The notes beneath the pieces are model-generated. The model saw nothing but the letters and a program-made list of their open reading frames with translations. It ran no database searches and was not told the DNA's origin. From contig CAJNDS010001957.1 of NCBI GenBank assembly GCA_905221605.1, forward strand, positions 506,438 through 570,437: a DNA stretch of 64,000 nucleotides, given 5' to 3'. A program made the position numbers and the translations under genes. Every line of letters begins with the position of its first letter. Within the stretch, counting starts at the first letter, position 1. This document shows, in pieces, positions 42,923 through 54,565 of the stretch. Origin of the DNA: Symbiodinium natans. Its lineage: Eukaryota; Sar; Dinophyceae; Suessiales; Symbiodiniaceae.

Positions 42923-43804
42923 TTGCATGAGGGGAGACTGGCCCTCTTTGCACATCCTGCCCGAGATGACCACACTACGCCTACTGCAGAGGCCTCCGCT
43001 TCGGGAGCTGCGAGACACACTCCTCTTGGAGCTTTTGATTTGCCTACTACAATGGATGCGCGCACGGCCCCATCCGAGCCCCATCTTGGAGTTACGAGAT
43101 CCACTCCTCTTGGAGCCTCCAGCTCGACTACTACATTGGACGAGCCTATGGGCCCCGCCGAACACTTTGTTGAAGCTAAGCGTCTTACTCCTCTTGGAGC
43201 CTCAGACTCGCCTTCTGCGCCTGATGACTTCATGCCTTCAGCAGAGACGTTGCCACCTTCGCCCCAGCCGGGTGCAGCCAGGTCGGCCGACACGCCCAAC
43301 GAGCCTCATGACCTGCAATACATAAGGTCCTTGCTTGTATACATGCACAACCACCTGGCCTGCCAAGATGCCTTGAGCCGCACCCTTATGCAAACAGCAG
43401 AATCCAGGCGCTTAGAGTTGCATGCAGTTTCCGCCAAATTGCAGGAAACACGTGCCAGCCTGGCCCTTGCTCAACAGGCCTACACCGATCTCAGGCACGA
43501 ACTCGATAGCACCTCTGCCGATTTTTTGGCCTATCGCATTCGCACAGAAGCAGAACTGGCTTATCTTAGAGAAGCCTTGAGGCCCATGCCCTCCCAAATC
43601 AATACCCTCAAGCGCATTGCCATCTTGCCCTACAATGCACATCTTCAGGCCCTACGTACCTTCCAGGTCCCAGCAAACAGGTGGGAAGAGGCCAATCCCC
43701 ACGCCCTGCTGCGTAGAGAAATTCTACACCTAGAGGATGCCAAGGCCTATTTTCAGATCCAGGCCAGCCTCCCGCATCCTGCCCTGCCTCGGCCACTGAG
43801 ATAG
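42923..43804 (+). CDS. Gag-like protein with coiled coil (split-repeat element)
   Basis: 293 residues from the chosen ATG. The same frame is open upstream (GTWEQLVYLHEGRLALFAHPA) to about 42880, while an ATG at 42831 lies in another frame, so the true start is uncertain. Residues 1-125 are Pro/Thr/Ala-rich, with TPLGA repeated four times. Residues 130-250 form a long heptad-like helix (ESRRLELHAVSAKLQETRAS, QQAYTDLRHELDSTSADFLA). The end is Pro-rich. No zinc knuckle is present. Position as the first ORF of a retroelement, and the coiled coil, suggest a structural gag role; no sequence family was recognised. Confidence 0.5.
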   Translation: MHEGRLALFAHPARDDHTTPTAEASASGAARHTPLGAFDLPTTMDARTAPSEPHLGVTRSTPLGASSSTTTLDEPMGPAEHFVEAKRLTPLGASDSPSAPDDFMPSAETLPPSPQPGAARSADTPNEPHDLQYIRSLLVYMHNHLACQDALSRTLMQTAESRRLELHAVSAKLQETRASLALAQQAYTDLRHELDSTSADFLAYRIRTEAELAYLREALRPMPSQINTLKRIAILPYNAHLQALRTFQVPANRWEEANPHALLRREILHLEDAKAYFQIQASLPHPALPRPLR

Positions 43805-45220
43805 CCCATCCACCTCGGATGATTGTGCAAGCATCTCAGTTGAGCAGTCCTACGCGACATGCCTCCCCGACGCCTGCCTAGCCCACGCCAGAATAACAGC
43901 TATGTTGGAGATAACTCATACGCCCAGGATGCTTGCGTAGCATCTCCTGCCCAAGATGAGCGAAACCTACCCAGCCCCTCCGCGTTGGTCCTGCGGCCGC
44001 AGCCCCATCGGGGCCGATTTCAGCGTGAATTTTTCACACAAGCGCAGAGCATGTGATCTCAGCCTTTTGCCGCGTAACATACGCAGGCCATAATTTCTGC
44101 CCCTACCCTCCCGCCAGGTGCTCGCGACGACTACCTCAGCATCACCAACAACGAGAACGACCGCGTGGAGGACAACTCTAAGCCCTATTTGGGGAGTGGC
44201 ACTCCCGCAGGCCTTCCTTCAGGTGATACCCCTCAAAGCTAGACCTGCCAACACCGAGGCTCTAAAGACTGGAGCGTGCACACAGGCCCTGCCTCCTCAG
44301 CTTGGGTTTCGGCATTGCCCTCTTGCAACGCCGCCTCGCCGAGTGCCCCTCCGTGCTCCAGCGTTGCCACCCTGCTATGAGCTGCAGGCCCTCGCCTAAA
44401 AATCTCTGCGCCTTGAGAAGCAAGCTCTTCCCAATAATCAAAACAGGGAAGTTGCGTAAAATTGCACAAGCCGCAACTAGGTCCAGCACTTGCGCACGCA
44501 GCATGTGATGGCAGCCTCCCCCCCCCCATGCCCCCCTTGTTTGCTTAACTTATAGGGGTTTGGGATGAAGCGCTGGCACACGCCACCAAAGCCTCAAGGG
44601 TGGCCGCGCTTTCTATGCTGCAGCCTAAGGGGGCCCGCCCCTTTTCTTCGCCCGCAGCCTCCAGCCAAGCCAGCCTTCATCACAGTCTGCGGCCTTGAGA
44701 CGAGGCCTCAAAGGAGGCCAAAGCTGCTACGTTAGCCGCCAGCTTTAGGCCACAGCGTCAAGGGGGGGCAAGATCTAGCCTCGAGCCTCAGCCCGAGGCC
44801 TACGGGCCAGCCAAACCCTTTGATTTCCGCCTTCGGCCCCAAGCCACTGCTATTCAAGCAACTCAGGCTGTTATCTCGGCCTTCAGCTTCAGGCCGCAGC
44901 CCATAGCACCCCTCGGGGTTTCAAAATCACACGCAGCCACAAAGCACGCAGCAACGCCGTTTCTGCCTGCGTCTGCCTACATTTTTCAAGCAGAATCTTT
45001 CCCCCAGGGATGGTGCCCATAAGTCAGCCTGACAGCGCCAAGGCTCCCAGACATCGAGCGCGCTGCCTTCAGGGATAAAATGACACGCAGGTTGCCTGCG
45101 TTGGCCTTGCTTTTCATGCAAAATCCTGCCCTAGGCATGCTCCTCAACAGCCAGCAGGGCAGGACAAGGACTCCCAGAAATCGAGCGCGCCAGGAAGCTT
45201 CGCCTTCTTATTGACCTTGC
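43805..45220. repeat. Low-complexity region with CTCAAGGGGG(G)CC-type repeats
   Basis: No gene recognised. From about 44570 to 45000 short units with AGCCTCAAGG and GGCC(A/G)AAGC-type motifs recur, like those at 49400-50200. From about 44930 to 45220 units with CCCAGA(A/C)ATCGAGCGCGC appear, like those at 52690-53260. Confidence 0.55.
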
Positions 45221-45359
45221 AGGCACACAGCCTACGATGTATGCCTGGGCGAACTCGCCAATACCCAGCCTCCGCAGCCAAGCCCCCTTCACAGCCCTGA
45301 GCCTGAAACGCCTTTGGGGAACTGGCGCCTCCAGCCTAAGGAGTGGCCCCGTTTTAGCT

Positions 45360-46960
45360 GCACGCGCGATGCCCCCCTTGGCAGTGAGGAAAAGTCTCAA
45401 AGCCCTTGAGACATCTGTGCAACGGGCAGGAGCGCAGGAGGGAAACTTTGGAGAACTGGTGAACTCTAGCCCAGGAAATGGCCTTCGGAAAGCATCGCTC
45501 GAAGCCCGTCCCTTCAGCATGAGGCGGAGTCTCAAAACTCTTGAGGCATCTGCCAAATACAAGAAGCCTCAAAACTTTCAGGCGCCAATGGTCCAGCTAC
45601 TGCTTAGGAATATCACCCTAGCGTCCGTGTGCGCAGCTCGCGACGCCAGCCCGGCCATGTTGCCTGAGTTTTGGGGGTTTAGGATGACACTGCCCACACG
45701 CGGTACACAGCGATGCCATCTGTGCCTATGCATTTTGCTACCACTCCTGAGCATCGACGCCCATCCTTTGGCCATGAGGTGAAGTCTCAAACCTTTTGAG
45801 ACATCGGTGCAACCACTAGCAGCTTCAAAACTTCAGGCACAAATGGTCCAGCCACTGCTTAGAAAAAACTGCCTTAACAGGAAATTTGCCCTCGCGTCTG
45901 TGTGCGCAGCCCCCGACGCCAGCTTGGCCATCCTGCTTGAGCTCCTAGGGGTTTAGGATGGCACACTCCCACACGCTGCCCGCGACAATGCCTTCCATGC
46001 CTAGGTTTTTGGCTACCGCTTCTCATGCATTTTCGCCTTGACACGCGGTGAAGCCCGTCCCCTGAACATGCGGAGAAGCTTCAAAGCTTTTGGGGCATCG
46101 GTGCAAAACACAAGGACTTCAAAACTTTCAGGCACGAAAGTCCAGTCAAGGCCTAAGCAACCGCCCTCACGTCCGCGCGCGCCGCTCGTGAATCCAGCCC
46201 GGCCATCCTACCTGAGTTCTTGAGGGTTTAGGATGACACGCGCCCACGCCCGCCCGCAACACTGCCATCCATGCCCATGTATAGGCTACTACTTCTCGTG
46301 TTTTTTCGCCTTGAGAGTGGTCAAGCCCGTCCCCTGACCATGAGAAGAAGCCTCAAAGCTTTTCGGGCATCGGTGCAACTCACAAGGACTTCAAATCTTT
46401 CAGGCACGAAGTCCAGCCGATTTCTAGGAAGTCTGCCCTCACGTCCGTGCGCAGCTCGCGACGCCAGCCTGGCCATCCTGCCTGAGCTCCCCGGGGTTTA
46501 GGATGGCACACTCCCGCACGCTGCCCTCTCCATGCCTAGGTTTCGGCTACCGCTTCTCATGCATTTTCGCCTTGACACGCGGTGAAGCCCGTCCCCTGAA
46601 CGTGCGGAGAAGCTTCAAAGCTTTTGGGGCATCTGTGCAAAACACAAGGACTTCAAAACTGTCAAGCACCAAAGTCCAGCCTATGCCTAAGAAAACCGCC
46701 TCACGTCGGTTGCCTGGCCTTCCAGCCTGACTTTTAGGGGCTGAGGATAGCTCATGCCCATACGCTGCCAGCGACAATGCCAATGTATGCTTATGTGCTA
46801 GCCTACCACGTCTCATGCTTTTTTCGCCTTGGGTGTTTTGGTCAAGCCCGCCCCTTGACCATGAAGAGAAGTCCTAAAACTTTTGGGGCTCCGGCGCAAT
46901 CCACCAGCCCGGCCACCCCGCCTGAATTCTTGGGGGTCTAGGATGGCGCGCGCCCAATGC
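45360..46960. repeat. About 272-bp satellite, array 1
   Basis: Monomers are recognised by GGGTTTAGGATGGCAC near 45677, 45949, 46222, 46493, and variants near 46738 and 46933, and by a CCATGAGGAGAAGTC(T/C)CAAAGC block about 90 bp further on. Spacing is about 270-273 bp, then 245 and 195 at the right end. Monomers are diverged. Array 2 (50220-52640) is the same family. Confidence 0.85.
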
Positions 46961-47099
46961 CATCCATGCCTAGGCATCATGCATTTTTGCCTAGAGAGAT
47001 GCGGTCAAGCTCGTCCCTTTGCCCTGAAGAGGCCTGTGTGCGCCAATTCTGACATCTTGCGAAGTGCACAGACAGACTTAGGCATTGGCCTCCGAGGGA

Positions 47100-47890
47100 C
47101 TCACAGCGCCCAGCGTGCGATCTGGGCAGCAAGGGATGCCCAGACCCCCGCTGCAGCGAATCCCCCACAAGGAAATGGCATGCACTGGTGCAAGCGCGCT
47201 GCTTGTTTCGCCGGGCCTATATCAGGCCCACGTATTGACATGCTCTGCATGTCATAGTTACGTGGTCCGCCTCGGACCTACACTGGAGCCTTGCCCAGCC
47301 GCCTGCCGCCTGTGCCTGAATCGAAGATCCCGCTCTTCCTTGCAAGGATTGATGGTCCGCCTCGGACTCACGCTGGAGTTTTTTCCCAGCTGCCTACTTA
47401 TTGCTTATGCCTCACCGCAAAAGCCCTGCCACTGTTTCTTCTTGCAGCGCGCTGCTTGTTCTCGCCGGGCTTGTTCTTAGGCCCACGTCTAGACATGCCC
47501 TGCGTGTCATAGACTCGTGGTCCGCCTCGGACTCACGCTGGGACTTGCCCAGCCGCCTATGCCCGAATCGGAAGCTTCAGCATTCCCCTCGCAAGCGCAT
47601 TGCCCCTGCCGCCAGGCTTATCTTATGTCCACGCATGGACATTCCTTGCGTGTCACAGACTACTGGTCCGCCTCGGACTTACGCTGGAACTTTGCCCAGC
47701 CGCCTACGTCTGCGTGCCTGGCTCTAGACGCAAATTTTGCTTGCCAACAGCGGTGCGCTCAGATGCCATTGGGTTCGCCCCACGCCCACATTTAGACATG
47801 CCCTGCGTGTCATAGACTGGTAGTTCTGCCCAGCTGCCTCCGCCTGAGTCGGAAGACTCCGCGTCCGCCTCGGATGTTTCTCAGTGTTTT
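47100..47890. repeat. TGGTCCGCCTCGGACT repeat cluster
   Basis: TGGTCCGCCTCGGACT(C/T)ACGC with GCCCAGCCGCCTA and GACATGCCCTGCGTGTCATA recurs about five times (near 47267, 47352, 47518, 47667, 47861) with irregular spacing of about 85-195 bp. Confidence 0.8.
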
Positions 47891-48029
47891 GGGGCTGGCC
47901 CAGCCCCGCGCAGCCTACAGTGACTGCTTTCCCGCAGGCAGTCTGCACCATCAAGCTGGAACTTTGCATTTCATGCAATTGGGCCCAAAAGCTCGTGAGC
48001 GCCTGCTCTCGGCAGTCCCTGCACAGGGC

Positions 48030-48380
48030 CCGCCTGCCGCCGACGCCCAGTCGGTGCAGACCGCCTTGCCATCAACCACCGCCCAGGTTGGCCAGCCATC
48101 AGCCACCGCCCAGTCGGCCAGATTTCAGCCACCGCCAAGGCCACCGCCCAGGTCGGCCAGCCTTCAGCCACCGCCCAGCCAGTGCCCACAACGGCCCCGC
48201 CTCGGGTAGTCACGGGACAGCCAGCGGTCTAAGGACCCGCGCCCGCGGTGACCTGCCCACCGCCAAGTCGGCCATCAGCCACCGCCCTGGTCGGCTAGCC
48301 TTCAGCTACCGCCCAGGTCGGCCAGCCAGTGCCCGCAAAGCCTTCTCCTCGTTCGTCGGGAAGAAACACATCCCAGGTCG
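48030..48380. repeat. CCACCGCCCAGGTCGGCCAG short tandem repeat
   Basis: About ten imperfect units of roughly 20-35 bp built on CACCGCCCAG(G)TCGGCCAGCC. Pro/Ser/Ala-rich open frames here follow from composition only. Confidence 0.75.
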
Positions 48381-49132
48381 GATGGCCTGTTGTTGTTGGG
48401 ACTGTCCCAGCCCAGCAAAGCCGTCAGTACGTCCACAGGACCGCGCGTCTTCAGGGCACACCGCAAAGTACGACTGCCCGTGTGTTCCCCTTGCCTTGAC
48501 CTAGCTGTGACGATTAGCTGCCCCGCTCGCCAGGTACATCCCACAACATCGTCGTGGAGTTCCTCAAGGTAACCCTGCCCACGAACCCACCAGTCTGCCC
48601 AAATGCACACGTCCTGTGGCAGACTTGCCACAAGTAGCCACGTCCCTTGCCCTTGAGCTTGCCCAAGTATCAGCTCTCCCAGCCCTCACACAAGCCCCCT
48701 GTCAGGTAAAGCCTTCTGGCCCTGCCCTGGCCACGCCAACAGCCCTTGCCTTGGCCTCGGAAAGAATCTGCGCAAGAGGCCAAACATGCCCGCGCGTAAC
48801 ATGGGCAGGTTTCAGCCAATATGGTCCACAAGCGCCAAGGCCAGGCACCCTCCTCGCAGGCGCACGGCTTGGGTTTGCCAACAGCCACATCCCAAAACGC
48901 GTTTGGGCCTGACTCACGCCCACGTCTGCACCTGCCCTGCGGGTCTGTAAACTGTTGGCCCGCCTCATATGCTGCCTACCTGCCTACGCCACGGATGGCT
49001 TATAGCATTTGGGAACGCTTAGCCAGCGCAGCCACGCGCACGGCCTTCAGTGACCTCCACATGTCCTTGTGCAGGTCCCGCGTGGGTTTGACTGTCACAA
49101 ACAACTGCCCGTGTGTTTTTTCTTTGCCTGTA
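48381..49132. other. Unassigned internal region of the split-repeat element
   Basis: No family, repeat array or conserved domain recognised. Sequence elements such as TTGCCTTGACCTAGCTGTGA resemble pieces of neighbouring repeats. Confidence 0.4.
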
Positions 49133-49325
49133 GGACCTTGCTAGGGTTAGCAACCCCTCTCGCCAGGTGCAGTTCACTTCCTCGTGGCGGAGTTCTTCAC
49201 TGTGGGGTTGCCCACGAACCGCCTGTAGGACCTTGCTAGGGTTAGCAACCCCTCTCGCCAGGTGCAGTTCACTTCCTCGTGGCAGAGTTCTTCACGGTGG
49301 AGTTGCCCATGAACTGCCCAAGTGG
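49133..49325. repeat. 89-bp tandem duplication
   Basis: GGACCTTGCTAGGGTTAGCA starts at about 49133 and again at about 49222. Each unit continues through CTCTCGCCAGGTGCAGTTCA and ends at a GTTGCCCA(C/T)GAAC motif. The two units differ at only a few positions. Confidence 0.85.
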
Positions 49326-49399
49326 AGCCCACAGGCCCCCAAACGGGGATCTTACAGCCTTCCACTTCAGGCCGCAGCCCCATAGCGCCCAAGCCCTTA

Positions 49400-50215
49400 C
49401 GCTTGCCTTTGCCTGCAGCCCCCAGGCGAGCTAAAACCTCTTTTCAGCCTTCGGCCTGAACAGCAGACTAAGGACCCAAGCCATGGTCCTGGCCGCCTTT
49501 AGCCTTCGGCTGCAAGCGAGAGCCTCAAGGAGGGCAAGCCCACATTCTCGCTTCTAGCCTCGGCCCGCAGCCCCCAACGGAGCCGCAGTTTCAGGGGGGC
49601 CGTAGCCGCCACCTCAAGGGCGGGCCAAGAAGTTATCCTGGCGCCCTAAACGGCAGCCTCGCAAAGACAAGCCTGCATCTTCGCCGCCAGCCTCACCTCG
49701 CCGCCCACAGTCGAGCCGCAGCTTCACAAAGGCCGAAGCCTCCATCTTGGCTCTCACCTGCAAGCCGCAACCTCAAGGGAGGCCAAGCAGAGATCTTAGC
49801 CTCTAAGGGGAAGCCTCGCAGAATACAAGCCTGCGTCTCAGCAACAGCCCCCCGTTGAGCCGCAGTCTCAAGGGGGCCACAGCTTTTATCTTAGGCCTTC
49901 AGCTTGAAGCCGCAACCTCAAGGGGGGCCAAGCAGTTATCTTCGCTTTCGGCCCTGAGCGGCAGACAATCCCACGCCTTCGACTTCAGCCCCAGCCCGCA
50001 GTGCCCAGTTAAGACGCAATCTCAGAGCGGCCAAAACCTTCTTCTTGGCAATCTCAAGGAAGGGGCTAAACAGTTCAATCTTTAGCCTTCGGCTTTCAGC
50101 GGAAGCCTCGAGGACGACAAGCCCGCGTCTTCGCCCTCAGCCTCAACCCTCAGCCCCCAGTGGGGCGCAGTCTCGGGGGGGGGCCAATGCCTGTATCCTG
50201 GCCTTCAGCTTGAAG
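49400..50215. repeat. CCTCAAGGGGGGCCAAGC repeat cluster
   Basis: Units with AGCCGCA(A/G)(C/T)CTCAAGG, then GGCC(A/G)AAGC and a TTATCTTCG/ATCTTAGCCTTC stretch recur about every 75-95 bp with heavy divergence. Confidence 0.7.
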
Positions 50216-50219
50216 CCAC

Positions 50220-52640
50220 GCCGCCCGCGACGCCAACGCGGCCATCCTGCCTGTGCACTTGGGGACTGGGGTTCGGGATGGCACTTGCCCATACACCGCC
50301 CGCGACAATGCCATCTATGCCTAGGCACTTGCTACCGCTTCCCATGCATCTTCATCTTGAGAGGTCGGCAAAACCCGTCCCTCAACCATGAGAAGAAGTC
50401 CCAAACTTTTAGGGCATCGGAAGGACTTCAAAAGTTTCGGGCACAAAAGTCCAGCCATTGCTTATGCGCAAAGGCCCTCGTGTCCGTGCGCGCAGCTACC
50501 GACGCCAACCCAGCCATCCTGCCTGTGCACGTGGGGTTTTAGGGTGGCACACGTGGCCTGAAGCCGAGGGTTGCAGCCCCAAAAGACCAAGGAAACTCTT
50601 GGCCAATTTGGCTTTAAGCAGGCCGTGTAGTGAAAGGGGGGGCCAGGCCTCCATCTTAGCCTTCAGCATGTTGCTGCACCAAGAGCTTATATTCGCCTTC
50701 TGCCTCAGCCCGCACCTGTCAGGCGAGCCAAGAACCAAAACTTTCCTGGCCTGAAGATTTGGGCCGCAGCCTTAAGCGGGCCAGCACTCATCTCAACCTG
50801 CAGCCTGGGCCATGAACGCGCCAAGCCACAGCCAGCGTTCCTCGCAAACGACAGCCCCTGCACCGACCTCGTTTCTCCTGCGGGCGACATGCGCCCCAAG
50901 ATGCTCTGACAGCTCGTGCCTGCCCTGACAGCCCAGCTTGCTCCTTCGCCTCCTCGCACGCCAGACCCATACGCGTATTGCCCGGCGCCAGCAAGCCAGG
51001 ACGCCCGGCTGCACGAGCCACGCCAAGGCCGCTCACCACTAATGTCGTAGCTGACAGGCTGACGAGCCCTAATCAAGCCCCGAACCTCGAGCCGCGGCGT
51101 CAAGGGCCTGGCCTTGTATTCTGGCCACTCCCCTTTCTTCGGGCCACAGCCTCAGAGCTCGCCAAGAATCTACCCGGCCTCCCCAGCCACGAAGCAGCCA
51201 AGCCCTCTTCACAGCCGAGCCGCATCACCGGTACTATTGCCCAGGATATGGCCTTTCAAGTCTCTCAAAGCCTGTCCGTCGACCGTGAGGAGCAGTCCCA
51301 AAGCTATTGGGGCATCGGTGCAATTCACAAGGCCCTCAAGACTTTCAGGCACAAAAGTCTAGCCAATGCTGAAGCAAACCGCCCCCGTGTCCGCGGGCGC
51401 CGCTCACGAAGCCAGCCGGCCATCCTGCGTGAGTTCTTGAGGGTTTAGGATGGCACGCGCACACACCTGCCCGCAACACTGGCTTCGATGCCTATGTATT
51501 GGCTACCATTTCCCATGCATTTGCGCCTTGAGAGGTGCGGTAAAACCCGTCCCTCGACCATGCGGAGAAGTAAAAGCTTTCGGGGCACCCGAGCAATTCA
51601 CAAGGACTTCCAAACTTGCAGGCACAAAAGTCCAGCCAATGCTTAAGCAAACCGCCTTCGTGTCCGCGGGCGCCGCTCGCGAAGCCAGCCCGGCCATCCT
51701 GCCTGAGTTCTTGAGGGTTTAGGATGGCACGCGCACACACCTGCCCGCAACAATGCCATCTATGCCTTTGTATTGGCTACCATTTTTCATGCATTTGAGC
51801 CTCGAGAGGTGCGGTAAAACCGGTCCCTTGACCATGAGGAGAAGTCGCAAAGCTTTCGGGGCGCCCGAACATTTCGCAAGGACTTCCAAACTTGCAGGCA
51901 CAAAAGTCTAGCCAATGCTTAAGCAAACCGCCCTCGTGTCCGCGGGCGCCGCTCGCGAAGCCAGCCCGGCCATCCTGCCTGAGTTCTTGACGGTTTAGGG
52001 TGGCACGCGCACACACCTGCCCGCAACAGTGCCATCTATGCCTTTGTATTGGCTACCATTTTTCATGCATTTGAGCCTCGAAAGGTGCGGTAAAACCTGT
52101 CCCTTGACCATGCGGAAAGTCTCAAAGCTTTCGGGGCACCCGAGCAATTCACAAGGACTTCCAAACTTGCAGACACAAAAGTCCAGCCACTGCTTAGCAA
52201 ATCACACTCATGCCCGCGGGCGCCGCTCGCAGGCCAGCCCGGCCATCCTGCCTGAGCTTTTGAAGGTTTAGGATGGCACGCGCCCACACCTGCCGCAACA
52301 ATGCCATCTTTGCCTATGTTCTGGCGACCATTTTTCATGCATTTGAGCCTCGAGAGGAGCGGTAAAACCTGTCCCTCGACCATGAGGAGAAGTCGCAAAG
52401 CCTGTGGGGCGCCCGAGCAATTCACAAGGACCTCCAAAAATGCAGGCGCAAAAGTCCAGCCGGCGCCTAAGAGAATCGCCCTAGCGTCCGCGTGCGAAGC
52501 TCGCGACGCCAACCCAGCCATCCTGCCTCGGTTCTCGGGGCTGAGGATGGCGCGCGCCCGCATACTGCTTGCGACGGTGCCATCTATGCCCATGTCTTTG
52601 GCTGCTACTTCTCACGAGTCTTCGCCCTGAGATGCGACCC
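50220..52640. repeat. About 272-bp satellite, array 2
   Basis: Same family as array 1. The landmark GGGTTTAGGATGGCACGCGC lies near 51442, 51713, 51988, 52262 and 52537, with a steady spacing of 271-275 bp. Diverged units lie near 50268 and 50533. About 50545-51230 is more divergent and includes unassigned sequence. The regular right half suggests recent homogenisation. Confidence 0.85.
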
Positions 52641-52689
52641 CGAGGCATGCACACGGGGTAGATGCAGGAATTCACACAAGAACACGAGT

Positions 52690-53265
52690 GAAGCCTGCGG
52701 AAGCCCCCAGAAATTGAGCGCGCAGACATACAATACTCGCATTTCTGCATGCGTTCGCCTACGTTTTGCGTGCCAAATCTCTTCCCGAGAGAAGCTGCCA
52801 GAAGTCAGCCTGACAGTGCCAAGCTCTCAGAAATCGAGCGTGACTGTGCCTCAGGGTTTAGGATGACACGCAGGCACGCTGTACACGCAGCAATGCCTTT
52901 CCTGCCAGTATTCGCCTACCATTCCTGCCAGTATTCGCCTATACTTGCGAGCCAACTCTCTCCAAGTCGGCCGAACAGTGCCAAAGCTCCCAGCAATCGC
53001 GCGCGCCCGGACCTCAGGCACAGCAATGCCTGTTTCTGCCAGTCTTTGCCTACACTTCCTATGCCCAACATCTCCTCAAGAGATGCTGCCCAAAAGTCGG
53101 CCGAATAGTGCCAAGGCTCCCAGTAATCGAGCACGGCACGCCGTGCACGCAGTAAGGCCGTTTCTGCCAGTAGTATTGGCCTGCACTTGCAATGCGCGAG
53201 AGATGCTGTCCAAAAGTCAGCCCAAGCTCCCGCAAATCGAGCGCGCCTGTGCCTCAGGGCTTAGG
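52690..53265. repeat. About 115-140-bp repeat ending at the RT/RNase H region
   Basis: Units with AGTGCCAA(G)GCTC(T/C)CAG, ATCGAGCGCG and TTTCTGCCAGT(A/C)TT recur about four to five times. The last unit runs into the first RT-like codons near 53285. Confidence 0.7.
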
Positions 53266-54483
53266 ATGACTCGCACGCACGCAGCACAGCTAGCCCTCGC
53301 AGTGGCCTTCCTCACGGTCATCGGAGCCCCACTCAGCTGGAAGAAAGCCGCTTTCGGCGACCAACTCGTGTGGTGCGGTTGGAAGTTCTGCTTTGCCACA
53401 GAATCCGTATGCCTGGCGCAGCCCAAGCTGGATAAGCTGCGCGCCCAGCAACTCGGCCTTCTGGAGCACAAGCGCGTCCCCCGCAAGGAGCTCGAATCTT
53501 GCCTCGGCCTATTGATGTGGGCCACTAGCGTAAGCTCACACCTGCGCTGTGTTGCCGCCCCGCTATATGCAGACTTGCACAGCCCGCCAGGGACCCAATA
53601 CCCCATCCCACCTCGCAGCTGGCCACAGTTCCTGTGGTGCCTAGACTCTCAGTGCCGGGTCACAAAGGACGCCTCATTCCTACAATTGCCCATAAAGGCC
53701 AAGGTAATTGAGGTCAAAGGGAAGCCGGTGTCGTCGAAAACGGACATCTGGCCCATCCCAGCTGCAGACAAGACTGTATGGGTGCGCGTCGCTGACCCAA
53801 ACGCGCAGGAAATCACATTGCGCAACGACAGCAAAGCCGCCTTACACTGGCTCGCTCAGTGCTTTACGCACGAATTCCGCATGCCCCTAGCCCAGCCGCC
53901 CTTACTCCCTTGCCTCTCTGCAGCAGACGCCATGGCAGATGGCTCGCAAGTTGGGATCGGGGGCTGGTTGTGCACGTCCAGCCAAACTTTCTGGTTCGCA
54001 CAACAGTGGTCCATAGCAGAACTACGTGCCCACTGGCCTTTCCTCACGAAGGATGCCGAGCAATATATTGCCTGCTTCGAGACCATCGCGCAGTGGGTCT
54101 TATTGCAGATGGACTACTCGGCCACCGGTTGCTCCAGCCTTCGCTTCTGCTTGCCCACTCCCAGCGACAACAGCCCAACACAAGCCTCAGTCAACAAGCT
54201 GTTTACCACCGCCTTTCCCCTCAGCCTCTTCCTGCTGAAGGTAGCCTCCTGGGCCCACGCTAAAGGACTGAGCCTAGAAGTGGGCCACATACCGGGAGTA
54301 AAGAACACGGACGCTGACGACCCCAGCCGAAACCGCCTGCAGAAGTTCACCGGCGCGACCACATCCAAGAGATTCCACATCAAGCTGCAAGACCTAGCTC
54401 GGTCGGAGCACGAGGTCAGCCTATGGCCCCCAAACGCCAACTGGAGCACTGGCCTAGTGCAGGTTTCAGCACATCCAGCCTAG
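52945..54483 (+). CDS. RT thumb plus RNase H ORF of the split-repeat element
   Basis: 512 codons are open, but the first about 110 are satellite sequence. Recognisable protein starts near 53285. GAPLSWKKAAFGDQLVWCGW is the post-YVDD part of a DIRS/Ty3-like RT, followed by a connection segment ending LGLLMWATSVSSHLR. RNase H follows from about 53924: AADAMADGSQVGIGGWL (first Asp), ACFETIAQWVLL (Glu), LPTPSDNSPTQASV (second Asp) and HIPGVKNTDADDPSR (last Asp). RT motifs A-C are missing, so the protein cannot polymerise. The layout and the VW(V)RVADP linker match the RT of the element at 63 kb. Chosen start is arbitrary. Confidence 0.75.
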   Translation: MRANSLQVGRTVPKLPAIARARTSGTAMPVSASLCLHFLCPTSPQEMLPKSRPNSAKAPSNRARHAVHAVRPFLPVVLACTCNAREMLSKSQPKLPQIERACASGLRMTRTHAAQLALAVAFLTVIGAPLSWKKAAFGDQLVWCGWKFCFATESVCLAQPKLDKLRAQQLGLLEHKRVPRKELESCLGLLMWATSVSSHLRCVAAPLYADLHSPPGTQYPIPPRSWPQFLWCLDSQCRVTKDASFLQLPIKAKVIEVKGKPVSSKTDIWPIPAADKTVWVRVADPNAQEITLRNDSKAALHWLAQCFTHEFRMPLAQPPLLPCLSAADAMADGSQVGIGGWLCTSSQTFWFAQQWSIAELRAHWPFLTKDAEQYIACFETIAQWVLLQMDYSATGCSSLRFCLPTPSDNSPTQASVNKLFTTAFPLSLFLLKVASWAHAKGLSLEVGHIPGVKNTDADDPSRNRLQKFTGATTSKRFHIKLQDLARSEHEVSLWPPNANWSTGLVQVSAHPA

Positions 54484-54565
54484 TGCCCCAAGCACCAGCC
54501 AGACCGCCCGCGGTGGGGGTAGATAGGCCTAATGCATTCACCGGTCTGCCCTGGGCCCCTGAAGT

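Noticed and set aside
42804-43325. Alternative 173-codon frame overlapping the gag-like ORF
   Set aside because: Leu/Arg/Pro-rich shadow frame; the other frame continues another 480 bases with coiled-coil character.
45677-53270. GGGTTTAGG strings as telomere repeats
   Set aside because: They occur once per 272-bp monomer, never in tandem, so they are part of the satellite and not interstitial telomere arrays.
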